From assembly GCA_947646735.1 (NCBI GenBank), contig CANTFK010000017.1, positions 1 through 64,000 of the forward strand: a stretch of DNA of 64,000 nt, written 5' to 3'. Below are positions 33,523 through 44,700 of this stretch, piece by piece; the first letter of the stretch is position 1; every line of letters begins with the position of its first letter. The position numbers and the translations under genes were made by a program. Under the pieces are notes generated by a model. The model did no database searches. It was not told the DNA's origin and worked only from the letters and a program-made list of their open reading frames with translations. This DNA comes from Peronospora farinosa (lineage: Eukaryota > Oomycota > Peronosporomycetes > Peronosporales > Peronosporaceae).

Positions 33523-34682
33523 ATTGTTGTATCTTTGCATATGTAGTAAAGCAGCCCAAGGAGGAGATAGGTATTCTAGTTAAGATTATAATATATCGAA
33601 GATTGGAAATTACCCTGTGGTCCATGTTACTTCTTTGAATAAGCCTAACAATTTTGCTCGAGAAAATGCAGCGATAAAGTTGGACTTATTGCCAGGCGAG
33701 TCTAGGGGGTACTGGGAATATTACGCCCCTACTAAATGGTTCATGCAAGCCAAAGCCTCTGGAAAGGTCAACAACGACCATGCAAATTTGTTGTTTGATA
33801 CTGGTGCTGAGATATCCATTCTGGATATCGCCTTTGCTCGTAAGGTAGGCTGCCAAATTGATGAAAGTGAACGACAAGAATGTATTGGTATTGGGGAAGC
33901 CGTATACATCACGGAGGGACGCACTCGCATCAAGGTCACTATGAATGGGAACTTGGTGTAGATATTTAAGGTGTGGGTAGGCCCTATGGTAGGCCAGGAT
34001 GCAATTTTGGGGATGGACTTCATGGTCCCAGCCGGTATCCGGGTTAGACTTGGCCGACGGAACTCTCTGCCTCCCCGATGAAGTTCGAGTACAATTGACC
34101 GGGCGAAGGACGCTGTACAATACTCGAGTATCGGACGTGAAATTGGGTCGGTATGTACAGATATCCGTTAAAGGATGTACGGAAGTGTCTCTCAAAAGGT
34201 CGACCTCAGAACAGTGAAAATTGTGGGTCACGAGAGGCGAACGATGGGTGGCCACCATGATACAAGGGATAGGACGTCGACCGATTTTGAAGATAACCAA
34301 TGTCAGCCCTCGCCCCTTAACATTGCACGAAGATACCAAGGTAGGTATGTGGTTGACCAGGGATTAGGTTCCGAGAACGCCAGGGTTTGTCTCGGTAGGC
34401 TCTCGAAGATATGCGGAATGGCTAAATCTGGCTTATGAATCTACCACTGACCAAGTCGACCATCAGGTCGACTCAACGGAAGAGGAAGAGGGACCACTAG
34501 TGGAGAGACCAGAGTATAAGACTCCGTCACGCATCTTACAGCGACTAGCGGCCCCAACCCCAATGATGAATATGGCACATCAACCGGTACCCGACAGAGA
34601 AGAACAACCGTTCGAATAGAGGGTGAATTGGCAGGAGGGGTCCGCTTAGGAGCGAAGAGTAGCTAAGGAAGGCCTACCTGCA
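33523..34682 (+). pseudogene. Protease and joint region of B3
   Basis: DTGAEISILD and ILGMDF with the stop after MNGNLV (33959-33961). An additional stop (GAATAGAGG, near 34615) is unique to this copy. Confidence 0.7.
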
Positions 34683-35891
34683 GTGATCACTACCGATGAG
34701 AAGGAGGCCGAACTGGTAGACTTGTTACAGGCAGATGACCAGGTGTGTTCTTTCGATAGTGGGGAACTTTGGACCGAGGACATAAGACCAGGATGGGCGG
34801 TCGTACCGGAAGTGGACCCCTCATCCGAAGGCATTGAGTTAGAAGATATACAGATTCCTGATCCAGATGAGAACACTCCTGAAGAGGTGGACCGATTACG
34901 ACAAATAATATGGAAGAAACGGCATCTGCTGATGAGCAAAGGTAACGCCTTACCCCCGGCCGCCCGAGGAGCAATATGCGATATCGATGTGGGGAACGCA
35001 AATCCGATCGCGCAACGCGTACGGAAGGTATCCCCTCAATTCAGAGAGAAATTGGCCGACCTGATCAAGGGAATGTTATCGGCAAAGATCATTCAGCCTT
35101 CCACCTCGCCAAGGAACAGCCCAATTGTGGTTATCGTGAAGAAGAATGGGTTCGATATTCGATTGTGTATCGACTATCGGTTGGTGAATGATCTCACTCA
35201 ACCCATGGTATACCCTATGCCGTTGATTAACGAATTACTGGAATACTTGGACGGAGCTTTGTGGTACTGCTCTCTTGATATGGCGAGTGGTTTTTGGGTC
35301 GTCAGTATGACCGAAAGGGCGAGACTAATCTCAGCTTTCGTTACTCCACTGGGATTATTTGAATGGCTTCGGATGCCTTTTGGGCTTAAGAATGCGCCTC
35401 AGATATATCAAAGGTTGTTGGATAATGAGTTATACGGATTTTAACGGATCTCTCCAGCGACTGCCCCAGAGAAAACACTGGATTTGTTTGCAGCAGGGGA
35501 ACCAGATGTAAATTCGGGTCCCTCGATATTGGGTCGACGATCATACATTGACGATATACTTGTTCCTGCCGAATCGTGGGACGTATTATGCCAGAAAGTG
35601 GAGAGGCTGCTAGACGTGTGTGATTATTGGAATTTGTCGGTCAGTGACGTCAAGAGTACGTGGGGATGTCGGAAGGTCGAGTATCTTGGACATCGAGTTT
35701 CCAAGGAGGGACTAGAGGCCCACCCAAAAGATCTTCAGTCTTTGGTCGACCTACCTTTACCGAAAACGCTGAAGGCTATGCAATCCTTTCTAAGAAGCCT
35801 AAATTACTACAGCAGGTACATCGAAGATTATGCCATATACGCGTCGATCCTTTATGAGCTGAGAGAGGTGGATTTTCACGCTTGGAGGTGA
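34683..35891 (+). pseudogene. Reverse transcriptase of B3
   Basis: As B2, with the stop after LYGF at 35442-35444 and YIDDI in 35484-35891. It ends at HAWR, 18 bases before LTR4. Confidence 0.85.
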
Positions 35892-35909
35892 AAATTGAAG
35901 GCTAACGAT

Positions 35910-37319
35910 TGTGGTGAAGTGCTTTCCTAAATTGTGAAGAACCCAGGATCCCGTTGGATTGAAGGGACAAGGGGCCGTGGACTAGGGAGAAGGGACCACT
36001 CACCAGAGAGAACGGACCGGAGATAAAGGGAACCTCGGAGTGAAGCGACCGTTGGCTGAGAATTCGAAAGACAAACAAAGGAGAGGTCATTACCAGGGTA
36101 ACGTTTAACCTGTACCGAAGAGAGTCGACCATGGCCCTCATTGGTCGACCCGGTCCCTCATTGGTCGAACAGGTCCCTCATCGGTAGACCTGGGTCCCTC
36201 GTCGCTCGACCCGATCCCTCATCGGTCGACCCGGTCCCTCGTTGGTAGACCTGGGTCCCTCATCGGTAGACCCGGTACCTCGTCGGTAGACCTGGATCTC
36301 TCATTGGTCGAACAGGTTCCTCATCGGTAGACCTGGGTCCCTCATTGGTCGACCCGGTCCCTCATTGGTCGACCCGGTCCCTCATCGGTATACCTGGGTC
36401 CCTCATTGGTCGACCCGGTCCCTCATTGGTCGACCCGGTCCCTCATCGGTATACCTGGGTCCCTCATTGGTCGACCAGGCCCCTCGGGGTTCAGCCACTC
36501 CTGACCAGTTAATACAAGGATCAGACCAGTCGACGCAAGGAATCAGAGCTTCAGGCAAGGATAGAGTAAAGGAGTTAAAAGGATAGGACTATATTAAATA
36601 CTACTCAATTTGCGATCTACTTGGCAAGTCTTCGTCGCACTGTAAAGGAACTCTAGTCTGGCCACACGCCTGTTCCGGGGAAGGGATATATTTGGCCCCC
36701 CCCCGTTGAAGACAGGCGTGTGGTCCGAGCCAAGTGCGAGCTGAACCCCACGTGGCACGACTCCGTCACCCAAGACGAACTTGCTCTAAGCTACTCACTG
36801 TTCCGGGAAGGGATGAATTTTGGCCCCCCGTCGAAGACAGTTGTGTAGCGAAGTTCAAGGGTGAATAGAGCTCCAGGATATATTTGGCCTGTGAGCTCGT
36901 TCGAGTAGCAACACCCCCCAAGACCCGCTATCGGAAGCGGTCTCCCTCACCTAACGGTCCGGGAGCAACGTAAAAGTCAGGTGGTTAATACCCCTGAAAC
37001 AAGAAGGAAAAGGCCAGGGACGACAAGCTCCCTGAAGAATTTGGCTCTAAGTCCACTCTCGACAAGGTCGGTCGAGTGGCCACCTACCGGCCCACCGAGT
37101 GAAGCATATCCACTCGAGGCCCCCCAGGTCTACCTCCCTCAAGGCAGACGTCTACATCTTCACCAAGTCCTCCGAAGAGTGCACCCGCCAGCCGACGGGT
37201 ACACAAGGTGAGAGAAGGTTCATACGCGGCATCGGGGTACCCCCTCCGACATTCGGCAGTCCGGCACAGTGAGTGGTTTGGGGTCTCATCATACAATTTT
37301 GAGAGCCCACTCCACCACA
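35910..37319 (+). repeat. LTR4, 5' LTR of B4 (1410 bp)
   Basis: TGTGGT ... ACCACA. It includes the extra ~135-bp duplication with the CCACACGCCTGT/ACAGGCGTGTGG palindrome and two TTCCGGG boxes. Its 3' third shares variants with LTR5 (GGTCGGTCGAGTGG, CCCCAGGTCTACC). Confidence 0.85.
36135..36483 (+). repeat. 20-21 bp minisatellite in LTR4, about 17 units
   Basis: Same order as LTR3. A three-unit block (two CCCTCATTGGTCGACCCGGT units and one CCCTCATCGGTATACC unit) is repeated. Confidence 0.9.
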
Positions 37320-38180
37320 ATGGTGCGCGTGCCCGGATCTTCGGAAGACGCGGGATTTCACCGCGAGTCCCAAGACGATAAAGATGTTCAAGTCAAGAAG
37401 GAGCACAAGACCGAAGAGTCGCTGGAAGACCGATCGCCAGTGACTCAAGAAGAAACAAACAAAGGATCGAAGGACCGACCGGGCCTTGGGAGGGGCCTGG
37501 TGAACATTGTCGAGGTTGAATATATTGAAGAGAAACCTAAATACCCTCCCTATGTCCTCGTAGAGAACACCTTGGGTCATGACGCCTATCATGATCCAGA
37601 GGACCATCAGCCGACGGCGAAAACAGAGAGGCTAAGGTCCCCGAAAAACAAAAAAACAAAGATCGCGCAGTCCAAGCCGACGAAGTTCCGGATGAAGGCA
37701 CCCGGAAACACCAAGTCGATAGGCCCCGAGAAGGCAGGACTGGCGTCATGGACAGACGCTGATGTCACGAGGGCCTATCACCAACGCAAGCTTAACGTGT
37801 TCCTGGAGAGCGACCCCTTCGCAAAGATCCTGGAGATCCGGCAGCTGGGTCAACTCACTGGGCCGGTGTCGACCCTGCCACGGCTGCACTCCGTCACGGA
37901 CGCGATCACAGCGCTGGTCACCATGCTTCGTGAAGCGAACATGGTCGCAGGGCGGCTCGACCCGGATGACCTGCTATTCCTGGGATTCGACAGAATCACA
38001 AAAGCGTTAGAACATATGCACAAGCGTCTGTCGATCCTGGTGGGTACCACGGCAGCAACGGAACACCAACCTCTGATGACACCCACACAAACACGGTCCA
38101 AGGACAGCCAGATGACGCTTCAAGACATCACGGTGGATCCTCACATGTCCGGAGCCGCCGGTCACCCAGGGGCGAATTAA
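37320..38180 (+). CDS. Intact N-terminal gag segment of B4
   Basis: Open for 287 codons from the ATG touching LTR4 (the frame is open from 37269). It reads through the places where B1-B3 have a frameshift (18589) and a stop (VAKIL-TAG; here FAKILEIRQLG). It therefore shows the undamaged form of this Gag region: acidic/basic N-terminus, then a helical segment (TDADVTRAYHQRKLNVFLES ... DDLLFLGFDRITKALEHMHK). It ends at TAA after HPGAN. Function beyond Gag N-terminus is unknown. Confidence 0.65.
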   Translation: MVRVPGSSEDAGFHRESQDDKDVQVKKEHKTEESLEDRSPVTQEETNKGSKDRPGLGRGLVNIVEVEYIEEKPKYPPYVLVENTLGHDAYHDPEDHQPTAKTERLRSPKNKKTKIAQSKPTKFRMKAPGNTKSIGPEKAGLASWTDADVTRAYHQRKLNVFLESDPFAKILEIRQLGQLTGPVSTLPRLHSVTDAITALVTMLREANMVAGRLDPDDLLFLGFDRITKALEHMHKRLSILVGTTAATEHQPLMTPTQTRSKDSQMTLQDITVDPHMSGAAGHPGAN

Positions 38181-38890
38181 GGCCCATCCTAACACCTGAC
38201 GTCAAGCGGCCAAATAGCAGCAGCAACATGTTCCCCAGGATCGTCCTCGACTGGGTCGGTCACTAGGATGCCCCTAGGCCCAACTTGGGCGCCTCTGCTC
38301 CAGGCCCGAGCGCGCAGCGCGGAGAAAGAACCACGAGGTCTTGAAACAGCGACGCGTGGCAAGAATGAAAACCATTTCGATTTTCAGCCAATGGGAACTC
38401 AGCAAGGGAAAAAGTTAGAATTTGCTCTGCCCCGTGACGAAGATGCTGGGGGGGGGGGAAGGGCCTACCTACCCGGTAGGTGACCTACAGACCCTCTTCG
38501 ACGCGGTGATGGCAAGATTTTTGAATGAACGCCAAGTACCGCGGGCACATCCTAACGCGAGTGTAGCAGGAGGAAGACCAGGAGCGCGAAGCAGGAACAG
38601 CGAGCTCACGAAACGGTGACGCGTGGACGACCAACAAAATTTCAGGTTTCTGATTGGTTGAATTTTCAGCCAATAGAAAGCTCCTTGAATGGTTGGTCAT
38701 GGTCCTTTGTCGGTCGACCCGGTCCCTCATTGGTCGACCCGGTCCCTCATCGGTCGACCTCGGCCCCTCCTTGGTAGACCCGGTCCCTCATCGGTCGACC
38801 TCGGCCCCTCGTCAGTAGACCGGACCCCTCGTTGGTAGACCTGGGTCCCTCGTCGGTAAACCTCGGTCCCTCTTCAGTAAACCTGGGTCA
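38181..38890 (+). other. Deletion scar region of B4 with minisatellite
   Basis: 38181-38578 matches the B1 gag stretch with the G-run (11 G at 38448-38458). The match breaks at about 38578. 38700-38890 holds about 9 units of the same 20-21 bp minisatellite as the LTR. The stretch 38578-38690 resembles the piece before the G-run (GACGCGTGG, TTTTCAGCCAAT), which suggests a short repeated element or illegitimate join. Confidence 0.55.
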
Positions 38891-39056
38891 CTCAAGAATG
38901 CACCTCACTGTATCGAAGATTGAAACCACAGCTGGAGTGACCCAGGTTGGCCACGGACTACCTAAGAAAGAGCAAGCAGAAAACCCTACGTGATTGACGA
39001 GGGAATACATGCGCGTGCTCAAGCCGCTGTACGGCTGAGCAAGTGCAAGGGGCGGC
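38891..39056 (+). other. 3' end of B4 with candidate polypurine tract
   Basis: Ends AAGTGCAAGGGGCGGC directly before LTR5. The end of the host B/A element (44750-44783, AGTGCAGGGGACGGC) is homologous, including a small hairpin around GCTGTACGGC. The purine run would prime plus-strand DNA. Confidence 0.5.
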
Positions 39057-40408
39057 TGTGGTGAAGTACTTTCCTAAATTGTGAAGAACCCAGGATCCCG
39101 TTGGATTGAAGGGACAAGGGGCCGTGGACTAGGGAGAAGGGACCACTCACCAGAGAGAACGGACCGGAGATAAAGGGAACCTCGGAGTGAAGCGACCGTT
39201 GGCTGAGAATTCGAAAGACAAACAAAGGAGAGGTCATTACCAGGGTAACGTTTAACCTGTACCGAAGAGAGTCGACCATGGCCCTCATTGGTCGACCCGG
39301 TCCCTCATTGGTCGAACAGGTCCCTCATCGGTAGACCTGGGTCCCTCGTCGCTCGACCCGGTCCCTCATCGGTCGACCCGGTCCCTCGTTGGTAGACCTG
39401 GGTCCCTCATCGGTAGACCCGGTACCTCGTCGGTAGACCTGGGTCTCTCATTGGTAGACCTGGGTCCCTCATCGGTAGACCTGGGTCCCTCATTGGTCGA
39501 CCCGGTCCCTCATTGGTCGACCCGGTCCCTCATCGGTATACCTGGGTCCCTCATTGGTCGACCAGGCCCCTCGGGGTTCAGCCACTCCTGACCAGTTAAT
39601 ACAAGGATCAGACCAGTCGACGCAAGGAATCAGAGCTTCAGGCAAGGATAGAGTAAAGGAGTTAAAAGGATAGGACTATATTAAATACTACTCAATTTGC
39701 GATCTACTTGGCAAGTCTTCGTCGCACTGTAAAGGAACTCTAGTCTGGCCACACGCCTGTTCCGGGGAAGGGATATATTTGGCCCCCCCCCTCGTTGAAG
39801 ACAGACGTGTGGTCCGAGCCAAGTGCGAGCTGAACCCCACGTGGCACGACTCCGTCACCCAAGAAGAACTTGCTCTAAGCTACTCACTGTTCCGGGAAGG
39901 GATGAATTTTGGCCCCCCGTCGAAGACAGTTGTGTAGCGAAGTTCAAGTGCGAATAGAGCTCCAGGATATATTTGGCCTGTGAGCTCGTTCGAGTAGCAA
40001 CACCCCCCAAGACCCGCTATCGGAAGCGGTCTCCCTCACCTCAAGGTCCGGGAGAAACGTAAAGGTCAGGTGGTTAATACCCCTGAAACAAGAAGGAAAA
40101 GGCCAGGGACGACAAGCTCCCTGAAGAATTTGGCTCTAAGTCCACTCTCGACAAGGTCGGTCGAGTGGCCACCTACCGGCCCACCGAGTGAAGCATATCC
40201 ACTCGAGGCCCCCCAGGTCTACCTCCCTCAAGGCAGACGTCTACATCTTCACCAAGTCCTCCGAAGAGTGCACCCGCCAGCCGACGGGTACACAAGGTGA
40301 GAGAAGGTTCATACGCGGCATCGGGGTACCCCCTCCGACAGTCGGCAGTCCGGCACAGTGAGTGGTTTGGGGTCTCATCATACAATTTTGAGAACCCACT
40401 CCACCACA
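39057..40408 (+). repeat. LTR5, 3' LTR of B4 (1352 bp)
   Basis: TGTGGT ... ACCACA. It has about 14 minisatellite units (39282-39569) and the ~135-bp duplication with two TTCCGGG boxes. It is followed by CGAT and the resumed pol of the host element. Confidence 0.85.
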
Positions 40409-40905
40409 CGATGAAGTGGCGCCCATGAAGACGCCAAAGAAAGATGGTCGAAGGTACAATTAGCGTTTGCCATGCTCAAGAACAAGATTGCTACGGCGCC
40501 CATCCTACGACATCTCGACCCGGTCAGAGAAGCGGTGATTATTTTCCGCGAAAGTGAATGAGCCATCTCGGCGTCATTGGTACAGAATTATGACGACCTG
40601 CTTATGCCAGTAATGTTCACGATCCGAACCCTCAAGTCAAACGAGCTAAACTATAGCACGGCGGAAAAGGAAATTTTGGTTTTGTTTCGAATATTGGAGA
40701 TCTGTTTCACGATGTTGGTCACCATACACCTCAAGGTCCTAAAGAGACATTCTACACTAGCCTGGCTAGTGAAGACTTCGGGGTTGCAAGGTCGCTTGGG
40801 AAATTGGACCGCTCTCTTGTCCCAGTGGACTTTGGAGATTGTGAAATGCAAGAAAGGCGAAGACCAGGTGCTGGGGGCGCTAGCTGCCAGTACTACGCCT
40901 CGATA
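40409..40905 (+). pseudogene. First RNase H of the host B element
   Basis: FAMLKNKIATAPILRHLDPVREAVIIF, then SNELNYSTAEKEILVLFRILEI in 40577-40906. A stop replaces the expected residue after FRESE. Confidence 0.7.
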
Positions 40906-41340
40906 AATTGTATACTCAAATCTGTCGTCAATTGCTCTCAAGAAGCAACCCAGGCAAGCGGTCGACCTACCTACGCCCACAGTGGACCGAACGAAGAACT
41001 GTATGTGATGAGTTTCGATGGGTCGGCCCGGGTGAAACAAGGGGGAGGTGCTTGCAGCGCTATTGTGTGGAGACTCCCTGCATGGACTATAGTCGCAGCT
41101 GCATCGAAATATCTCCACAAGTCTACAGTGAATGAGGCTGAATATGAGGGCATGTTACTGGGCTTTGACCTGTTGGAGCCAATGGAGCGACGGGCGGTTG
41201 ATTATATGTGGAGACTCCAATCTGGTTATAAGACAGATGCGTGGAGAGATTGAATGCAAAGCTTCAGGTCTATCCCCGTTGCGGGCCAAGGCGTTGAGTA
41301 AGCTCCAGTCGTGGCCCACCCACGCAGTCTTACATACTGG
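40906..41340 (+). pseudogene. Second (archaeal-type) RNase H of the host B element
   Basis: SFDGSARVKQGGGACSAIVW and NEAEYEGMLLGFDLL in 40804-41253. The last catalytic block (CGDSNLVIRQMRGEIECK) is in another frame at 41132-41353. It matches A 6760-7057. Confidence 0.75.
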
Positions 41341-42470
41341 AATCAGAGTGTAGACCAGTTGGCCAGTGCAGCTTTACATCAGCAGCGAGGGGTCGAGTCG
41401 ATACCAAGAGGAGAGTGGTCAGGTCTAGAAACAATCAATCGGCTGCCAGAGATGTTGGTCCCTAGAGACCGGGGTCAGTCGGTCAAGGTATCTGCGGTGA
41501 CGAGATCACGGTTCCCTGTCAAAATATCGGGAGAGGTCATGCAAGAAGATGTGGTACAACAACTCCGGATGGATAGGATCCGAGATGCGCAAGAAGAGGA
41601 GAGCTGGGTACGCGAGCTGAAGGCATATTTGGAGGGAGACTGGAAAGACTTGTCGGTGAAGCGGCCAGAAACTGCAGCAAAATGTCGGAGGATTACGAGA
41701 TAAGTGAAGAGGGACTGCTGGTGTACTGCCCCGGCCAGAGAATCAAGGGAGACTACCGAGACATAACTGCCAGATTGGTGATACCTGAGAGTCTCCAAGC
41801 CGACGTCCTCCATCATTATCATACGAGTTTGGAAGGCGGCCGTCGGGGGATCGGGCGTACTTATCATCAAATCCGACGATATTGTCATTGGAGGGGTCTG
41901 TTCCGGAGTGTTCAGAAATATGTGGGTCAGTGCATGGATTGTGAGACTGGGAAAGGGAGACCCACTTTACAAGGGAAGTCTCCGGGGAATGTCGAAGCGA
42001 CGTACCCCTTCCAAATTATCGCGATGGACCACATACCATCTCTCCCCAAGTCACATAAAGGAAATACGGAACTACTGATCTGGGTCGACCTGTTCACAGG
42101 TTATGTGATGGCTAAAGCAAGTGCGTCACGGACAGCCCAGACAGTAGCTGAGGGATATGAAGAATGCGTTTTCCGCCGTTTTGGTGCCAGTGAGACGATC
42201 CGTCACGATCGGGAACCGGGGTTTATGTCGGACTTCTTCCGAGCGTTGAGTCGTATGGTGGGTCAACTTCAGAGAGCGACCATGGCCTACCGGCCTCAAG
42301 CGAATGGCACTGCGGAGAGAATGGTACAGACTCTAACAAGATCTCTCAAGATGTACGTAGCCGACGTGGGACAGCGAGACTGGGATGAGTACGCAGAACG
42401 ATCAGCGTTCGCGTTAAACACGGCTCAAGACAGAGTACGGGATGAAACACCGTTCTATCTGGTATGCTAG
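41311..42470 (+). pseudogene. Integrase of the host B element
   Basis: 41311-41703 is the N-terminal part. 41682-42470 is open and holds HHYHTSLEGG ... CMDCETGKG (HHCC), MDHIPSLP, HDREPGF and NGTAERM. The catalytic triad is complete and unbroken, unlike in A. Frameshifts lie at about 41700 and at DETPFYLV (42465). Confidence 0.85.
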
Positions 42471-43170
42471 GACCAATCTTGAGACTATGTTACCGGTGGT
42501 GAACACTCGACGTCGAGAATCAGGACCTCGGAGATGGAGATATCGGATTCAGAGTCACTATCAGCGAGCAAGAGACCAAGTCAACGAGAATTTACGGGCG
42601 GCTAGTCAGGCTCGGGTGCAAGCACAAAATGAAGGGGTAGTCGGCCACAAAATTCAGCCAGGGGCCCGGGTATGGCTATACTTAGACCGAGTGAAGGAGG
42701 GATATGCCAAGAAATTGGCCCACCTATGGCATGGACCGTTCCGAGTCCAGGAGTTAGTCGGAGATCATGCAGTACGTCTGGAGTTACGAGGTACAGAATA
42801 CAGACTATTCCCAATCGTGCACATCTCCAAGCTCAAGCCCGTCAGAAAGTTCCCCGATCGACCGAACAGCGAGCTGAAAGTGGATGGAACAGATCGAGTC
42901 GACTTCGACGAATGTCTGCTACCAGAAGACAGCTGGGTGCGGGAATTGAAAGAAGGCGAGTATGAAGTCGAAGAAATTTTAGAGAGTCGTACAGGCAAGA
43001 AGACTCGGTATGGGAGGCAACAACGAGAATTCCTCGTGCAATGGAAGGGACACCCTGACCCCTCGTGGGTGGACGAAGTGGATCTGAATTGCGGAGCTTT
43101 ACTCCGGGACTTCGAGCGCAAGAAGACAAGCCATAATCGCTTCGAAGTAATGCAAAGCCATGAAAACTAG
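42442..43170 (+). pseudogene. Integrase C-terminus and chromodomain-like tail, host B element
   Basis: Open 242 codons: RRWRYRIQSHYQRARDQV, GPFRVQELVGDHAVRLEL, FPIVHISKLKPVRKF, then FLVQWKGHPDPSWVDEVDLN and FEVMQSHEN. It is collinear with A 8230-8952. It lacks its own start because it is the pol C-terminus after the 42465 shift. Confidence 0.8.
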
Positions 43171-43443
43171 CAGACGGTAGCAAGATCCTTGGAAGGTAGA
43201 CCGGGTCCCTACTTGATAGAACTGGTCTATCATTGGTCGGCCCGGCCCCTCGTTGGTAGACTTGGGTCGCCCACGGGGAGACCTCGAACTTCCACGAGTC
43301 AGGTGTATAGAAGAATGGAGAACAAAGGAGGAAGATTGCCAAAATCACCTGGAACAGAGGAAGGCATGGCAAGAGGAGATAGAAGATGGACAAGCACACA
43401 AAATAGGATCGAAGAAAAAGAAGATTCATGTTAAAGGGAAGAC
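43171..43443 (+). other. Spacer between pol and antisense ORF with minisatellite remnants
   Basis: About four degenerate 20-21 bp units of the LTR minisatellite at 43195-43285 (GGTAGACCGGGTCCCT and variants). The rest is purine-rich with no frame. Confidence 0.5.
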
Positions 43444-44700
43444 CTAAACGGGTGGCCCAAACTTACTTTTGAGGCGTGGAACTAGAGCGCCAGGATGGGG
43501 TACAGAAGACAACCGATACTGGTTGAGCCACGGCCACGCGGAATCCGACACCCGAAGGGCCTCAAGCAGGTCGAATGGGTCCGACCCCTCTTCACGACCA
43601 GGGAACCAATAAATCACACGGCGGGTTCGAGGAAGATGACGGAAGAAAGGGTCCAGGAAAATGTCGAGATCGCAGCTGCTCTTGCTCATACCAATGAAGA
43701 TAAGGTCGACCACCTCCCGCCACGCTCGAGTTGCCCGACTCCGACGCTTCTTCCGCACGTTGTAGTAGGACGCGAGGAAAGAGTTTGCGCGCGCTTGGTC
43801 CTTGGAGATCCACAGGCAGTGGGTCGCCTCCCAAAGTGCTTGACTATGCTCTTCGTCAAACTGGATGTAATCCGCTGCAAACTGGGCGAACCAGACAACA
43901 GGTCGGAAGGAAACGGGTTGCATGGGAACACGAGCTTCCACCCAAGGTTCCGCCGCCAGCAATCTCTGGATCATTGGAGGGTTCACCAACGACTTCTTCC
44001 ATTTGGGATGGTGGTCGAGGTTTCCGTCCGGAGGACCAAACCAACCCCAAGGTAGATCCAGCTGGTCGACCAAGTCTGTGGGAGACATTGTTACAATGCA
44101 CCAAGAATTGACCAGGTCGACCGGCCAAGGTGCCACTTCCGCGGCGTAGAAGGTCTTTGACTACATGTACCCTGGGATCATGGCATCCTTGGGAAGCAAG
44201 CAAGAGTCGGCCGAAGGGGGCGAAGTGTTGTCCGCAACAATGGGCGTCCTCAAGTTCGTGGCGCAGGGAGTTATATTTCCGCTGGCGTATTCCAAGAAAG
44301 ACTTTGCCAATTACCGATCATGTTGGATCTCCTTTTCCAAACGATCGCACCGAGTCTCTTGGAAGCGTACAGCTTCGCGAAAAAAATCCTGTACGTACGG
44401 ATCGAGTCGACTTTCCAGACAATCGAAGAGATTGTCGATTTGGGCCTTTAAAGTGGATCGATCCACTAATGGAAGGGGCGTGACTTGACTGTTGGGAAAT
44501 TCCACAGATGATTTTGGAGCTTGGCTAGAAGGGAAGATGGTACGGGTAACGTCTAATGGTGCCGACGTCATAACTGGACGGTTGGATGATCCAAAATTCG
44601 GAACAAATGATGAAATCACCGGGTCATTGAGATAAACGATCGTATCGGTGGAAAGGGCTGGGGACGTAATATTCTGAGGAGATGACGACATGATGGGCAC
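43444..44700 (-). pseudogene. Antisense accessory ORF of the B/A element (two stops)
   Basis: One minus-strand frame from the ATG at 44700 to a stop at 43444, about 418 codons, broken only by TAA at 44311-44313 and a TAG just before 44160. It is Ser/Thr/Pro-rich at the N-terminus, followed by a short helical stretch (TLKAQIDNLFDCLESRL) and a globular-looking part. The globular part matches the antisense ORF of element A (LWEATH, RRSRA, CDLDIFLDPFFRHLPR). I recognise no domain. Location downstream of pol on the opposite strand recalls antisense ORFs reported in some plant Gypsy elements. Confidence 0.7.

Larger units (their letters stand above)
29545..35909 (+). mobile_element. Unit B3: LTR3 plus gag-RT
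   Basis: Third tandem block. It shares changes with B2 against B1 (IKVT, NSPIVV, ELLEYLDG), so B2 and B3 separated last. The right edge is again ...CGAT|LTR4. Confidence 0.85.
35910..40408 (+). mobile_element. Element B4, nested deleted B-family element (LTR4 to LTR5)
   Basis: Flanked by CGAT directly before LTR4 and CGAT directly after LTR5, a 4-bp target-site duplication. Removing 35910-40408 plus one CGAT rejoins the pol of the host element. The interior (37320-39056) keeps only the gag N-terminus, a minisatellite block and the 3' end before LTR5. It has no pol, so it is non-autonomous. Confidence 0.8.
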
